NCBI RefSeq assembly: GCF_022201045.2
Contig: NC_068563.1
Span: forward strand, 2,604,001-2,668,000
Reading direction: 5' to 3'
From: Citrus sinensis
Taxonomy: Eukaryota; Streptophyta; Magnoliopsida; Sapindales; Rutaceae
DNA: 64,000 nt
The notes below the pieces were generated by a model. It was not told the origin of the DNA. It saw nothing but the letters and a program-made list of their open reading frames with translations, and made no database searches. Made by a program: the position numbers and the translations under genes. Shown one piece after another: positions 11,159-23,800 of the stretch (within the stretch, counting starts at the first letter, position 1; each line of letters opens with the position of its first letter).

Positions 11159-12550
11159 TTATATTTAGGATTGATGTTTCTACTTTTTCCTAATTTACTT
11201 TTAGGGTCTATACCAGGAGGAGAATATGAGCTCATCCTCTTTCCCTCCCTATAATTTCTCATAACTTTGTCTATTCTGAATTCAGCGATCGTATATTATG
11301 TCTTTTATTTCCTCCAATTTATTTTTAAGGAAGCCTTAGGGACGATAATCCTCAACTTAATCCGTCCCATTGCCATCCCTCCTCATCTAGATTAAAACAA
11401 CCCAAATACCCTTTGTAGTATTGGAAATTTCTTTCAAACTAAAGGGTGTTTAATTGTTTCACAATGAGTCAAGCACCTAATTGATACAAATTGGATAAAT
11501 AAAGGGCCTGTCAGTCATTTATCCACATAGGAGTAAGGACTTGCTTAATTGCAATGATACGCAAGGTTAAAATATACGTACAACTTGGGGGGTGCGGGGG
11601 AAAGGGGGTGGTGTTGTCGTTAGAGCTCGAAACAGGAGCATTGTTTGTCGCTAGAGCAACATAGAATTTTTGTTATATATGCATTTTGGTCAATGGATTG
11701 TTGATCCTCAGCACCATAAGCTCATTGATCCGTGAAAAAGTTGAATAAAATATTCAAAATAACTCAAAGTCAAACAAGTTCCTAATTCACATTAATGGAT
11801 GAATCCTAAAGTTGCGTACTTAATACTTTTCGCGTGCTCTCAAAGTTTTCTTTGAAACTTGACATCCTTATTTTCCCGAGAAGTTGGTAGCAAAAATTTA
11901 GGAGGCAGTGATTGCTATTTTATTCAGAAAATTCGAGAGTTTCTCTCCGTCAAGTTAGTTCATTAAGTCAAAAGGAAAAGAAAAAAAAAAGATTTTAACG
12001 AATTGACTTATACTCAACTCTTTGTAATTTTCTAACACACACACATAGTAATATACGATTAAAATTTAATTAATTTTATATTCTTATCTAATAACTATCA
12101 ATTGTATCTTTTTCAAATGTTAGCAAAAAAGTGAGCTCAACACTGAACTCAAATTAGGTTTTGAGTTAAGTAAATAAAATACATTGATGAATTTATCTAA
12201 AGTGACATTTGTATTTTCTTTTAAATACTAATTTGATTTTTTGAACTAGTTATTGATAAGTGAGAAATAATTTATGCAAATAAAAAATTACTAACTCCAA
12301 AATAACAAAGAAATAAACAAACTTGTTTTATAAGTGCGGGCTGTGTACCTAACGATTTCTATATCAATTAACAATGAACTTGACATTTCTATGTAACACA
12401 AATGTAAAAGGTTGTAAGTTATTATTAAAATTCACTGACTTCTACAACATTAACATTGCTATTTACTTTCCCTTAAGGATAAAGCAACCCAATTCCGTTG
12501 TCTACTGTATAAATTTCAACTTGCACCATTCTCCTCGTATTGCATGAGCT
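11159..12550. other. Intergenic DNA, no gene seen
   Basis: AT-rich. A G-rich tract occurs near 11586-11613. No coding or RNA gene signal. The last 60 bp are the promoter of the peptide gene at 12618. Confidence 0.4.
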
Positions 12551-12560
12551 CCTTATTTAT

Positions 12561-12568
12561 TTATATAG
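12561..12568 (+). promoter_or_regulatory. TATA-like box of the second PIP-type gene
   Basis: TTATATAG, about 50 bp upstream of the chosen ATG at 12618. Transcription would begin close to the upstream ATG at 12588, favouring the downstream start. Confidence 0.5.
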
Positions 12569-12617
12569 CCTGCTTGTTTAATCATCGTTGCCAGTATACT
12601 GTTTTTACAACAAATAT

Positions 12618-12890
12618 ATGGCTAGAGATCAACTGAGGTCTCTTCAAGTCACTGCTCCTCTTCTTCTTCTTCTCTTGCTCGGTTTCACTTTCTTTGAATC
12701 TGAAGCTCGGGCGATGAACGATTTGAAGGTTGAAGATTCAACGAAAAAGATGGTGGCGGACAAATTTTCTCTGGGTGCAATCAAGCGTTCAGGGCCAAGC
12801 CCCGGAGGCCCTGGCCACAGGTCTGTAAGTCCTGCTGAAATTCAAGACAAAGGCTTCGGACACTACTCTTTCAGCCGCATTCACCACTAA
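12618..12890 (+). CDS. Secreted signalling peptide precursor, PIP/PIPL type (one SGPS motif)
   Basis: A 90-residue precursor. The start at 12618 (MARDQLRSLQ) is preferred to an in-frame ATG 30 bp upstream because it puts a leucine-rich signal peptide (about residues 12-30, including seven consecutive leucines) near the N terminus. A charged variable region (about 31-58) follows, then the core SGPSPGGPGH at about residues 62-71, preceded by a basic KR pair that could be a processing site. The C-terminal GFGHYSFSR resembles a degenerate second core that has lost SGPS. By family, it is likely secreted and processed into a short apoplastic signalling peptide. It has no intron. It differs enough from the gene at 4137-4439 that this is not a recent tandem copy. 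Confidence 0.87.
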   Translation: MARDQLRSLQVTAPLLLLLLLGFTFFESEARAMNDLKVEDSTKKMVADKFSLGAIKRSGPSPGGPGHRSVSPAEIQDKGFGHYSFSRIHH

Positions 12891-13507
12891 TTCACAACTG
12901 TTATTTGTGGTTTTTTTTTTTTTTTTTAATTTTGTTCCAATTTAATTTTACAGAATATTTTTGTTTTATTTTTATACGTACGTACTATATGTAAAAGCCA
13001 ATGCCTCCTGTAAACTCCATTCCTTCTCCAATGAGATGGTATATCTTGCTTATCACGACAACTGCTTGCTTTGCCTTTTTTGCTTCCCAAGTTATGTTCT
13101 CAAAGTAATCTTCTTTAGCGGGTTCAAAACCCTCGCATTGACCAAAGTGAGTTCGAAGTCCGTTTAATTTGGACTCAATTTAGTCTATACTAATCTTTAA
13201 AAATATTGCGTTATTTATTCCCAATAGTGTCATGATAATTAAATAAAAATGATATCTCCTAATAACTGATAAAATAAAAAATATAACGTGGCGGAATTAT
13301 GTGGCTTTTTAAGCAGTAGATTAACCATATAGTTTTACATGATAGTGAGCACAGTTCCGTACATCAAGTGGAGTAATCAAATGCATAAATAACAAATTCA
13401 CCGGGTTAGCGGGTAAACCCATAAGTTTTTGCCGGGTACCAAAACCCCGCTGATCCCTCCCGCACTTGCCTGATGCAGTGGGGCCTACTAATACTATCAC
13501 ACACTAA
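12891..13507. other. Intergenic: 3' flank of peptide gene and 5' flank of PUS gene
   Basis: A poly-T run follows the peptide gene near 12910-12928. The word gcgggttcaaaaccctcgc near 13118 mimics a tRNA T-arm, but no full tRNA fold surrounds it. No other feature is seen. Confidence 0.4.
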
Positions 13508-16500
13508 ATGGTCAAAATTCGAAACCAAAATCTGACGGCGATGCTCTTCTGCCGCAAGCTTTCCCTCCTCCGATCGCCACCGTACTCCGCCCTCCACGGC
13601 GGCGTTAGACAGGCTATACTCTCCCTATCGTCATCCTTCCACCTTCACCAATCATGTTACGCAACTAAAACCTTAACACGCAACAATAAAACACACATTA
13701 ATAATTGTGATGATAATAATAATGGTGATGATGAAAGGAGAGGCAAGTGGTTCACTTTACCTCCGTTTACTTCCACAATCGACGGCTCAGCCTTGGGAAG
13801 ACAGCTCGCTTGCGCCTCGAAATCCCCCATTTCCGAAACGACAGCGCTTAAGTGGGTTCTTCAGTGCTGTCCTGGCTTGCCCAGAAATCTTGTTCAGAAG
13901 CTCTTTCGCTTGAGACAGGTTTTTTTTTTTTTTTGGGGGGGGGGGGGGGGGGGAATCTCTTAAAAAAGGCTTTTCGAGCTTCTAGTTGAAACTTGAAAGT
14001 ATACTAACTGTTAAAAATTCAATCTTTGTTGAGGATAAGCAAGTTTTTCATGGAATGCTATGTATGCAGGTTCGAAGAGAATCCCCTAGTTTGGATAGCT
14101 CTGCTAATGAAGGGCACGAACAGGAAATTAAACTAAAAAGAGTAATTGAAGATGCTGTTACATTCTCATTTGATTAAAATTATCTTATGCTTTAGTGTAA
14201 TGAATGTGGTATGCGTTCGTTGTCACCTTGAACTAATGGGTGCCATATGTTACTGGAAGGTGGCAGCTAAGGATTCATTGAAGTTGGGAGATCGAATCTT
14301 TCTCCCGATTAGCATTCAGGAGTCACCTTCTAGGAAAGAAAAGTGCCCTTGCACTGAGGAAGAAGTGGGGTTTATTCAAAGCCTAGAGTTGTATAAGGTT
14401 CTCAATTTTAACTCTTCCATGGTTGGTGTTTCACTAACTCACTTCTCTCTCATAACCCCGCACGGCTTTCCAAATATAGGATTCAGCCATTATCGTTATC
14501 AATAAACCTCATGGGATGCCTGTACAAGTAAGCTATGAGACTCTGATTTCTGATCACTAATTCTTATTCCAGATTTGTCTGTTTTTCGGTGGTCGTTTTA
14601 TAAAATTTGTCTGGGTTTTATGTTTAAACAGGGGGGCATAGGAATTAGAAGAAGTATCGATGAACTGGCTGCTACTTGTTTAACTTATGATTACTCAGAA
14701 CCGCCACGACTGGTGAGTTTCCTTTGGACTTAAATATAAACAATTCACATGATAAATAATAGTGCCGTATGCAGCATGTTTATCCTGACAGACATAATGC
14801 TAGTTGTGTTGTGCATTGCCATTCATTTGATCACTTGTATCTTTGATTATATTGTGCTGTAAGATTAAAATTGGATTGACACCATTGCATATTTAAGCAT
14901 TGCTGTGGGTTATTTTGATCTCATTGTTCAGGATCTTCTTTTTTGTTAACCTAGCTGGGTGTCAAAAGTTCAAACTTGGATTAAGGAAGTGACTGAATGT
15001 AGACTTATAGATTTCTATACTCATTACAAATCTCCTTTTTTATCTCTCATTTTTAGGTGCATAGACTTGACAGAGACAGTAGTGGCATCTTGGTGATGGG
15101 GAGGACGCAAACAAGTGCAACAGTTCTGCATTCTATTTTCCGTGAGAAAACATTTAGTGCATCAAAAGAGGTAAATCTCCCCTGTTCTCATTTATGCTTT
15201 CTTCAATAACAGCCTCACATGTGTATGAGAAATGCATTGCTGTTAGTTCTGGGATAATTACAGTTGAACGTGTTATGTATAAGGATAATGACAACGAGAA
15301 AAGAATCTTGCAAAGATGGTATTGGGCCCTTGTTGTTGGAACTCCAAGGTGCTCGAAGGGGGTGATTTCAGCACCACTAAGAAAGGTTAGTACTTGATTC
15401 TTATTAACTGTTATATTAGAAAATTCGTTTTATTTTAGTCCCTGAATTTTTTGATTGGAGTGCTTGTAAAATATATCCAAACTCGGTGCATTTTAGTTTA
15501 TTGCATCAGGTTGAGACTCGTCAATTTGTCTGTGTGTGTGAGAGAGATTTCTCGTACATCTGGATGAGGGATGCTAAAAGATAATGAGCTATGTAGCTTG
15601 ATAACTTTTTCTATATGATTTTGTTTTGTGTTGCTCAAATCGTACTAGTGTTCCAAGGTACTACTTGGATTTTGTTAACAGCTGGTTCACCTCCCATGCA
15701 ATACATACCCTTTTCGATTAATTTATTTCTGTCTGTCTCTATAAAGTGGGAATGACAAGAAGATAGTCAGCTACACTGCAATGTAGCTCTTGGCTCTATT
15801 GCTTCTTCATTTATTCATTTTATTAGTATGCTGGATTTTAGGCTATATTGCAAGTACTTTATGTTCTTAGAATGGATCGTGGTAATTATTGTCGATTAAC
15901 TTACACCTTTACCTAACAACATAACTTCACAGTCTTGTAAGAGAAAAAATTAGTTGTGCAATTGTCCCAACATAGCTTCAACTCTATGTTTCAGTTAGAG
16001 CATTTGTGATAAATTTTTGCTATGGATTAATGACAGCTGAGCATCTACACCTGGTTTAATTCTAACTTTATTGCTATTATTGCTTTCAGGTGGTGGTGGA
16101 CAATGGAAAGTCCGATCGAATCACAGTGGTTAACAATGATCAAATTATGTCAGCTCAGCATGCAGTAACAAGATATCAAGTGATTAAACCTTCATGTCAT
16201 GGTTAGTATAGACCTTCATTGCGAGATTTAGTTCAATTTTGAATTTAAATGTGCTCTACTCTTGCTGCATGTGTGCACTTGTGACTTTGGTGTCAAGGAA
16301 GAGAATTAATATGCATATTAGAGTAGACATTCTAAAGAGGGTGTAAATACATTGTTAGGACTTGTCCGGTGATCTAGTTTGTGAATGCCTGTTGCACTAA
16401 TATCTTGTGTATTTGGCTACCACCTGTATGAAAATGGTGCAGTTAAACCTTTTCCACCATATTGAGTCTGTCTTATGATGATTATTTTATAGTTGCTTTT

Positions 16501-17056
16501 AGTTTCTGCTTATGTTTGTCTTATGATGCAGGTTACACATGGTTAAAATTGTCTCCTCTCACTGGTAGAAAACATCAGGTACAGACCAGAACGAAATGAA
16601 CAGCTCCATGCATTTGTGATATCTGAATAAATATTTGTATTTTTTATTTTTTGGTACTTGTTTTAAATCCTATTTAACCACATTTGGGTCCAACAGCTTC
16701 GAGTACATTGTGCTGAGGTATTAGGAACACCTATAGTTGGAGACTATAAATACGGGTGGCAAACTCATAGGAAGTGGAAACAATTCCATCCATCTGATCT
16801 TAATAAGGACTCAAATGACGAGACTCCGAAAGAAAAAACTCTTCACTTTGGCCTTGATTTGGAGAGCGGGAGTATCTTGGAAAAGCAACCTGGGCTGCAT
16901 CTTCACTGTAAGGAAATGACTTTGCCAAACGTTTCTCAAGCTATACAAAAAGTACAATTATCTTCAGGATGTGATGTTTCCAAACTAGAAAGTCTCAAGT
17001 TGGTTGCACCTTTGCCTTCACACATGCAAAGAAGTTGGGATGTTTTGAACTCTTGA
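13508..17056 (+). CDS. RluA-family RNA pseudouridine synthase, mitochondrial type
   Basis: Ten exons, all GT-AG: 13508-13918, 14070-14141, 14260-14397, 14480-14527, 14632-14712, 15057-15170, 15284-15385, 16090-16201, 16532-16578, 16697-17056, giving 494 residues with frame kept throughout. It converts uridine to pseudouridine in RNA. The catalytic block is [16 protein letters not shown] from residue 252, with D255 of HRLD the expected nucleophile. Also typical are [10 protein letters not shown] (about 217-223), [16 protein letters not shown] and GDYKYG. The N terminus is basic, Ser-rich and low in acidic residues for about 45 residues, as in a mitochondrial presequence; an alternative ATG at 13541 would keep it. 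Length and motifs resemble Arabidopsis RNA pseudouridine synthase 4 (At3g19440), from memory. Intron 1 opens with T15 then G19. The 3' end of intron 6 is the least certain boundary. Confidence 0.9.
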
Positions 17057-19242
17057 GCTACAAGTATATCACACAGAAGTCCACACAAGATTTCCTTGCT
17101 GAGTTTGCTGGATTTCTTAAATGTGATGTTGATGTGGGGGTCTAAATTAGGGTATTTAAAATAGTGCTAAAAATCAGTTTAAATACCAAACTTTTAGCAC
17201 ATATCTTATGGATACCTCTAGAGTTTTAGATTATTCCTTGAGAGATTGTAAAATCTCAATTCCTATGGGGTAAATAACAAGTTATACGATCAGATTACGC
17301 GAACAAGGATGTACAAATTTTGAATTGGTTATTCATGTAATATTGTTTGGAGGTGACTTGGAGATATTTTATAAATGCACCGTCATAAACAAAGAATATG
17401 TTAAGTCACATGACGCTAGCTTGATAGTAGTGGTCAAGTAGAGCATGCTGAATTTCTTTATGATTGTGATGATATGCTTGACTGACTCTGTCGAGTTCAA
17501 GTTAACCGATTGTGCCTTGAATTTCTTTAATCTGTTTTGACTTTTTTCTGCTGATTGATGGTCATGTTTTCACTGTTCGTCCATCATGTCTATACACCAA
17601 CCAGTTTAGTACCATTCGAGTGCTGGCCTTTGCACCGAATTAACAGATTCATGGCTGCCACAAGCAGGTATCATTTTTGAATCATGATCTGCTATTCTGA
17701 AGGGTCACATAATTCATCTATTTATAATGTTATATATAATGTTTTCTAATACTAACATAGATTTGGTCACATGATCTGATTGTCTCCACTAGCTTAATTG
17801 GAAGTCATTATATTTAATGCTAGACTTACTTTCGGCATGCATTATTTTTAATAATTTTTTTAAAATTTTTTTTCTATTAATTATGGATCTGTATAACTGT
17901 TTCTGCAACTCGTAGAACTCATAAGTAGCAGCATGACTTAGCAACATATTTACAACTTTGATTTAGTCTCATCATCTCATTTGGAACTGGCCATTTAAGA
18001 CATCTGAACTGAATTTCTATATGGTTGACATTTCATGTCGTTCTTCTTTTTGTACCCATACCCTCAAAATCTTCTTATTCAAACTAAACTAGCTTACAGC
18101 TTTCAAATGAGACCATCCGGCCACCCTAAAAGAAAATGACATGCTTAGATCAACTATCTATAAAATAGTAATTTTTCTGAGATTGACTTTGAAAAACAGT
18201 TTGCTAATATTACCAAACAGCAAAGGTAGTAGGTGAGTTGAAAAGTTGACAGATGAACACAAGTGAAGTAGGTGGATAGCTTCACGATAGTGGTTTTTAT
18301 TCTTTTAAATTATTGACATTTTCTTATATGTGTTTGTAGAAGTGAAATCACAATGATTATGAAAAATTCTCGATTGGAGTTGGTGGCAAGCATGAGAAGA
18401 TAATTATGATTTATGATGACCATTGATCAAAGATAAGATAAAGCCATTGCCTGAAAAGGTTATAGGTCAGTGTGAACATGTCTCTGGTTCCAAAGGACCT
18501 ATAGTTCATTATACGTCGACAAAAATTAAAATGGGCCCTGGCCCTGGCCCTACGAAAGGTTTTATTTCTAAAGGACTATTATTATGGTTCACTAAAAGAC
18601 TAATATTGAGATTGTATTAAAATAATAAATTTCCTTAATTAAGCAATAAAGTGAGACTTATGAACCTCTTACGTGTACAGATTGTCAGAGGGGGGTGAGC
18701 AGTCAACATGGTCCTTTGCTTTTCCTTTGACTCAAATAAAATAAAGTCCACTAAAGAAAATATTGTTGGCCGACATGACGCCATTAACACTGGCCTTATT
18801 TAGAGTTGAGCCCTAGTTAAGAAAAAAATCAACAAGGATTTGATGATAATAAATGCTGAGATGATTCTGAGTTGATCGATAATCTTTTTTGGCCATAATA
18901 CGCTGGTCCACACAGCATAGATCTTATTAAGAGATTCACTGGTGGTCTCGCAACAAGATCTCATGGTAAAGTAATATTAAGTTTTCTCATCACCTTAACA
19001 TACTAAATGGTGAGGCGGTGGGATAATCCCACATAAATCTTGTAATCTACGGATATAAATTGTTATTCATGTCATATTTGTGTCTCATATCAATCTATAT
19101 TTATTCTATTTAAGAATAATGTTAATACATTTGTCATATTTGAATTAGCTTTTAATATTATTTGATTATTGAATAAAATAAATGGATTGATAAAATTAAC
19201 ATTTTTAATAAACAGATCATACTAGTATTTAATTTTGGCAAA
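17057..19242. other. Intergenic DNA, no gene seen
   Basis: Begins with the probable 3' UTR of the pseudouridine synthase. The short Gly-Pro-rich open frame at 18423-18620 lacks a signal peptide and any known core. No RNA gene was recognised. Confidence 0.4.
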
Positions 19243-19357
19243 TGCTATGTTACAATTAATGTAACATACACACTCAACAACAACCACATAAATTATGTGG
19301 GTCCATCATTTGTGTGGTTATTGTTGAGTGTGTATGTTACATTAATTATAACATAGG
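19243..19357. mobile_element. Foldback MITE, about 115 bp
   Basis: The left arm (from about 19243, gctatgttacaattaatgta) and right arm (to about 19357, attaattataacatag) are nearly perfect inverted repeats of about 45-50 bp around a short loop. No clear target duplication was found. Its AATGCTATGTTAC start resembles the element at 22513-22620. Confidence 0.65.
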
Positions 19358-19749
19358 GGCTCCCTTTAATTTTTTGACAAAATTGATAAACAGGTTCGGA
19401 CCTTTTTTCTTAACGCGATGTGCTGCTCCGAGCCTCCGAATTTATGCCTTTATGGGATTGGATGCAGTTCTTTATTTCTAATTCGAAACGTGGCCGAATC
19501 GTAGAGTGCCAAATACAATAAGTCAATTTTTTTTTTTTTGACTCCAACGGCAGCAAGGCAGTACGCAACCTCAGTGGAGTGTGACGCTTGCATGACGGAT
19601 GACCAAACCAAACCTAATAACCTATTCCTATCGCTGATCACAACCAGTGGACCCCAACAATCCACTCCGATGCCGACGCGCCACAATCAGATGGAGTCGT
19701 TGCACAAACTGTACGTGAATTTGAAAGCATACGAACATGATGCAATTTC

Positions 19750-19756
19750 ACCAACC
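19750..19756 (+). promoter_or_regulatory. AC element (AC-II type) upstream of CAD
   Basis: ACCAACC, 183-189 bp upstream of the CAD ATG. AC elements bind R2R3-MYB activators and recur in promoters of lignin pathway genes, so the site fits this gene. A related word ACCAAACC lies further up near 19603. Function is inferred from motif and position only. Confidence 0.5.
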
Positions 19757-19848
19757 CCAAACTAAACTATACCGCCAATTGCTGAGATGTCCACGTCATA
19801 TTGCCAAAAATGCTTTGCTTACACGTTTTTCAGTTGGATTTTGCTTCC

Positions 19849-19857
19849 TATTTAAAT
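19849..19857 (+). promoter_or_regulatory. TATA-like box of CAD
   Basis: TATTTAAAT about 85 bp upstream of the ATG at 19939, an acceptable plant TATA variant that leaves a 5' leader of roughly 55-60 nt. Confidence 0.45.
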
Positions 19858-19938
19858 TTATTACACGCTTCATTCGATACCCCCCCACAAAACAAAAATT
19901 CACATAACTCAGACGCTAAAACGAAAAAGTCACAAAAA

Positions 19939-21790
19939 ATGGGAAGCCTTGATACCGAGAGAGCAACGATAGGGTGGGCTGCAAAGGATCCATCTGGGAT
20001 TCTGTCACCTTACACTTACACTCTCAGGTAACAGCAATAACACTTATCCAATTCTTTGATTCTTCGATTTTTTTCTTTTCTTTTATCCGGTTTTTGTTTT
20101 TTTTTGTTTTTTGCTTTACCGATGCAAATTTTTCTATTTCAATGTGTAATTGATTGCAGAAACACAGGAGCAGAAGATGTTTACATTAAGGTTCTTTACT
20201 GTGGAATCTGCCACACTGATATTCATCAAATAAAAAATGATCTGGGCATGTCTAACTATCCAATGGTTCCAGGGTACAATTATTAACAATCCCTTTACTT
20301 TATGTAGCCAACTGTGTCATGGATGGTCAGAAAAGAATTGCTAAAAGATAAAAAAATTTCTATTGCAGACATGAGGTGGTGGGTGAAGTGAAGGAAGTGG
20401 GTTCAGAAGTGAGCAACTTTAAAGTAGGAGACAAGGTTGGTGTTGGGGTTCTCGTTGGTTGTTGCAGAAACTGCAGGCCGTGCGAGGCAGATGTTGAGCA
20501 GTACTGCAACAAGAAAATCTGGTCCTATAACGATGTTTACACCGATGGCAAGCCTACACAAGGCGGCTTTGCTGAGTCCATGGTCGTTGATCAAAAGTAA
20601 TTATCACGACATCCCTTCTGTCAATATGTTAAAATTATATCTTAAAAGAGTCAAACACTATTTTCTTTATAGTCAAGGTAACTGTTTTCTTTTCTTTCTT
20701 TTTTTCTTTTTTAAAATCTTTTTGTTGCTTAAGCTTTTTATAGACAGAAATGATGATGGCTATAATATGCATAAAGTTCTTTTTGCTTGTGCTACAAGAA
20801 ATTTTGTTAATCAAAAATGATTTTCTTGCGTTAGAAGAAAAAAAAAACATTTCAACTAAAATGAATATTTTCAGTTGATGGGCTGCTCAAAATGAGTACT
20901 CATATGAAGGAAATTTTCATTTTTGTCTCTAGGTTTGTGGTGAAAATACCAGATGGAATGGCACTGGAGCAGGCGGCACCGCTATTGTGTGCTGGTGTGA
21001 CAGTGTTCAGTCCCCTGAGCCACTTTGGATTGAAGCAGAGCGGGCTGAGAGGAGGAATCTTGGGGCTCGGAGGAGTAGGCCACATGGGGGTTTTGATAGC
21101 TAAGGCGATGGGACACCATGTTACTGTGATTAGCTCTTCTGATAAGAAAAGAGTGGAAGCTATGGAGCATCTTGGTGCCGATCAGTACCTTGTCAGCTCC
21201 GACGCAACTCGTATGCAAGAAGCCGCTGACTCACTTGATTATATCATTGATACCGTACCCGCAAATCACCCTCTGGAGCCTTACCTTTCGCTGTTGAAGC
21301 TTGATGGAAAGTTGATCTTGACGGGTGTCATTAACACTCCCATGCAGTTTCTTACCCCTATGGTTATGCTTGGTAAGTCTCTATATCTTCCTCTCTCGAT
21401 TAACGATTATATTTCACGATCTAATTCAATAAAAACTACGTTGAGAATTGAAACTATTCAGCGCACATCAATGTTATTGGTGATGGTTGCTCTGTTTCTT
21501 ACTCTGTTTTTTTTTTTTGTCCCAATTGTTGATTTTTTATTTTCTTTCTTTTCCTGAATTTTTTTTTGTTGGTGCAATATTATGTAGGGAGAAAGGCAAT
21601 CACGGGGAGCTTCATTGGGAGCATGAAGGAGACAAAGGAAATGCTTGAATTCTGCCGAGAGAAGGGAGTCACCTCCATGATTGAAGTGATCAAGATGGAT
21701 TACGTTAACAAAGCATTCGAGAGACTCGAAAAGAACGACGTTAGGTACAGATTCGTCGTGGACGTTGCCGGAAGCAAACTTGATCCGTAG
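19939..21790 (+). CDS. CAD: Cinnamyl alcohol dehydrogenase (bona fide lignin class)
   Basis: Five exons: 19939-20027, 20160-20273, 20369-20596, 20933-21372, 21588-21790, giving 357 residues, the same length as Arabidopsis CAD5. It reduces hydroxycinnamaldehydes to monolignols with NADPH, the last step of monolignol synthesis, in the cytosol. Catalytic zinc ligands C47, H69 and C163 with E70 are present, as are structural zinc ligands C100, C103, C106 and C114. The Rossmann motif GLGGVG is at 188-193 and SSSDKK at 211-216 supplies the NADP-preferring serine. All sit at the numbering known for the family. The sequence is closer to Arabidopsis CAD4/CAD5 than to the mannitol-dehydrogenase-like class. 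An AC element and a TATA-like box lie upstream; AATAAA at 21903 may be the poly(A) signal. A decayed paralogue follows at 22743. Confidence 0.95.
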
Positions 21791-22512
21791 AGAAATTCAA
21801 TTTTGGCATGATACTCGTTTTGTTTTTTGAGTGCCTTGTTTGGTTTTTATGCTTTTGTCGTTGGCCTAACCATGTATGGCTTCCGTGTTTACAATTTCTC
21901 CTAATAAATTAAAAAAAAAAAAAAAACAAGCTGAGGTGTTTACTGACAGTGTGTTAATTTAATCAGTATTTTTTGAAATTTATGCATTGCGTGTTTGTGG
22001 TGCGGTAACCTGTCCACTGATTTGGTGGGGATTGACAATGAAAGATACCAAACCTTGTTGAGAAAGAGAGAAGATAAAGTGAGATGAAAGGAATCTATTT
22101 TTTTTTTTTTTCATAAATCATTGCCATGGAGCTCACACTCTTGTTGAAGACACGAGTTCTATTGGAGTATAAGCCAGGATGGCAAGAGATGAAGGATTGT
22201 TGATTGTTATTTATTAAATAATAAGTCAGGCCAAATTTCTCTGGATTACATTAAATCTTGGAAAGAATAAATAAGAGAAATAATAAAAACCATGACCAAA
22301 AAGGAAAAAAAACAATTGTGGGGAAGAAAGAACTGTATCTGTAATCCCAAAAATAAAATAAAAAGAAATTGTAAGGAAGAAAGAAATTGGAGAACTCAAA
22401 TATTACATTATATAAAAGAAAGAAAATAAAAACATAAAATACTGATAAAATATATCAGGCCGGTGGACGGTGGACTATTATTTTTGGGGTAGACTATTAT
22501 TTTTGAGCTAAT
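21791..22512. other. Intergenic DNA between CAD and its pseudogene
   Basis: CAD 3' UTR, then AT-rich sequence with A16 and T-rich runs. No gene seen. Confidence 0.4.
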
Positions 22513-22620
22513 GCTAAGTTACATGCATGTACCTTGCACCCCTCTCACATGAATAATGAATAATGTGGATCCATTCACTATTTATATGAGAGGATTGTAA
22601 GGTATGTGCATGTAACTTAG
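22513..22620. mobile_element. Foldback MITE, about 108 bp
   Basis: The arms CTAAGTTACATGCATGTACC and, on the opposite strand, CTAAGTTACATGCACATACC begin an imperfect inverted repeat of about 48 bp on each side of a short loop. Target duplication is unclear. It lies about 120 bp upstream of the CAD pseudogene's first exon. Confidence 0.6.
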
Positions 22621-23332
22621 AGGGATCCTTATTTTTATCACAATTTTTATCAAATTTTCGGTGAGTGCTCGTACATGTTTGACGTGTAAGGCTACCTAAA
22701 AATAAGGTCAAAATTGTCATTTCTCAGTGTCTCTGTCTTGAAATGAGTAGCGGCGAAGCTTTGACGGTGACAACAGAATGGGCAGCAACATATCCACATG
22801 GCATTCTATCACCTTATACACCAGAAATTCTGAAATGCATCGAACATTTCACGTCGCAATCTGATGTAAAATCACTAACTAATAATAATTGGGAAATTTA
22901 CACTTATAACCATAAAAATTTTAGTTTTTTTCATCTTAACCCCTCAAACAAATTTCTATCAACATTAGCCATAAAAGAACCGTTGAGACCAAATTACCCC
23001 TCTCTCTCATCTCCCTTTCCTCTTCCTCTTGCATTCTTCTCTCCAATTCTCTACTAATTTCAGCATCCACCTCTTTCTTCTTCTTCTCTCTCCTATAATC
23101 CTCGTAGTTCGGTCTAGCGGGGTCGTGCTCCTTGATTACGGTCGAAGTGGCGTCGACCAATGCCGGTTGCGGCAGCGCTACCACGTCGTCGGGGGAAGGT
23201 GCGATTGCAGGTGAGGAATGGGGTCTAGTCAGGAGAGAATTTTGGGTGGTTTTGGGTTTGGATTGGGGCTTGAGGATGGTTTGTGGTGGCGCGAAAATTG
23301 ACCAGACAGTGGTGGTCGTGTTGGTGGGTTTG

Positions 23333-23596
23333 TGTTAGGACTCTAATAGTTTATTTTATTTTAATTGCTTGTTTTAATTTCTTTCCTATTAGTATTAGGA
23401 TTTCTTATTTCAATTAAAGTCCTTATTAAATTACAATTAGGATTGTCTTGAACTACTATAAATAAGTGGTTCTTTTTATGTTTTTAGGAGGCAAGTAATA
23501 AAATTAATTCTAATTCCTATTAATTCTTCTCCATTCTCTTTAAATTCTTCATCTATTCTCTCTTAATTCTCTAATCAAAACCCTAGAATCCTACCA
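23333..23596 (+). repeat. 5' LTR of the TR-GAG element
   Basis: 264 bp, TG...CA ends. A CTATAAATAA TATA-like word lies in its second half. Confidence 0.92.
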
Positions 23597-23598
23597 TC

Positions 23599-23610
23599 TG
23601 GTATCAGAGC
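23599..23610 (+). other. Primer-binding site, initiator tRNA-Met type
   Basis: TGGTATCAGAGC, the standard 12-nt complement of the 3' end of plant initiator tRNA-Met, 2 nt after the LTR. Confidence 0.9.
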
Positions 23611-23800
23611 ACATCCTTCCTGCCACCATTTTTTTTTCTTTCGTTCACTATTTGAAAAAAAAAAAAAAAACCCAAACAACCAAACTTTTGCCAATATCTC
23701 TTGCCTTTTTGGAGACTTGAACCGAGCCCACCCTCCAAACTTTTTCCAGCATCTAAATTTTTTCAACCAAGCGTGAATTTTCTTTAGACTTTTAGGCATC

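Noticed and set aside
13110-13140. gcgggttcaaaaccctcgc, looks like a tRNA T-arm
   Set aside because: No acceptor stem, D-arm or anticodon arm around it; probably a chance hairpin or SINE shred.
18423-18620. Gly-Pro-rich open frame (MGPGPGP) that at first resembled a third PIP-type peptide
   Set aside because: No SGPS core, no signal peptide and no TATA box; the repeat is a simple ggccct run.
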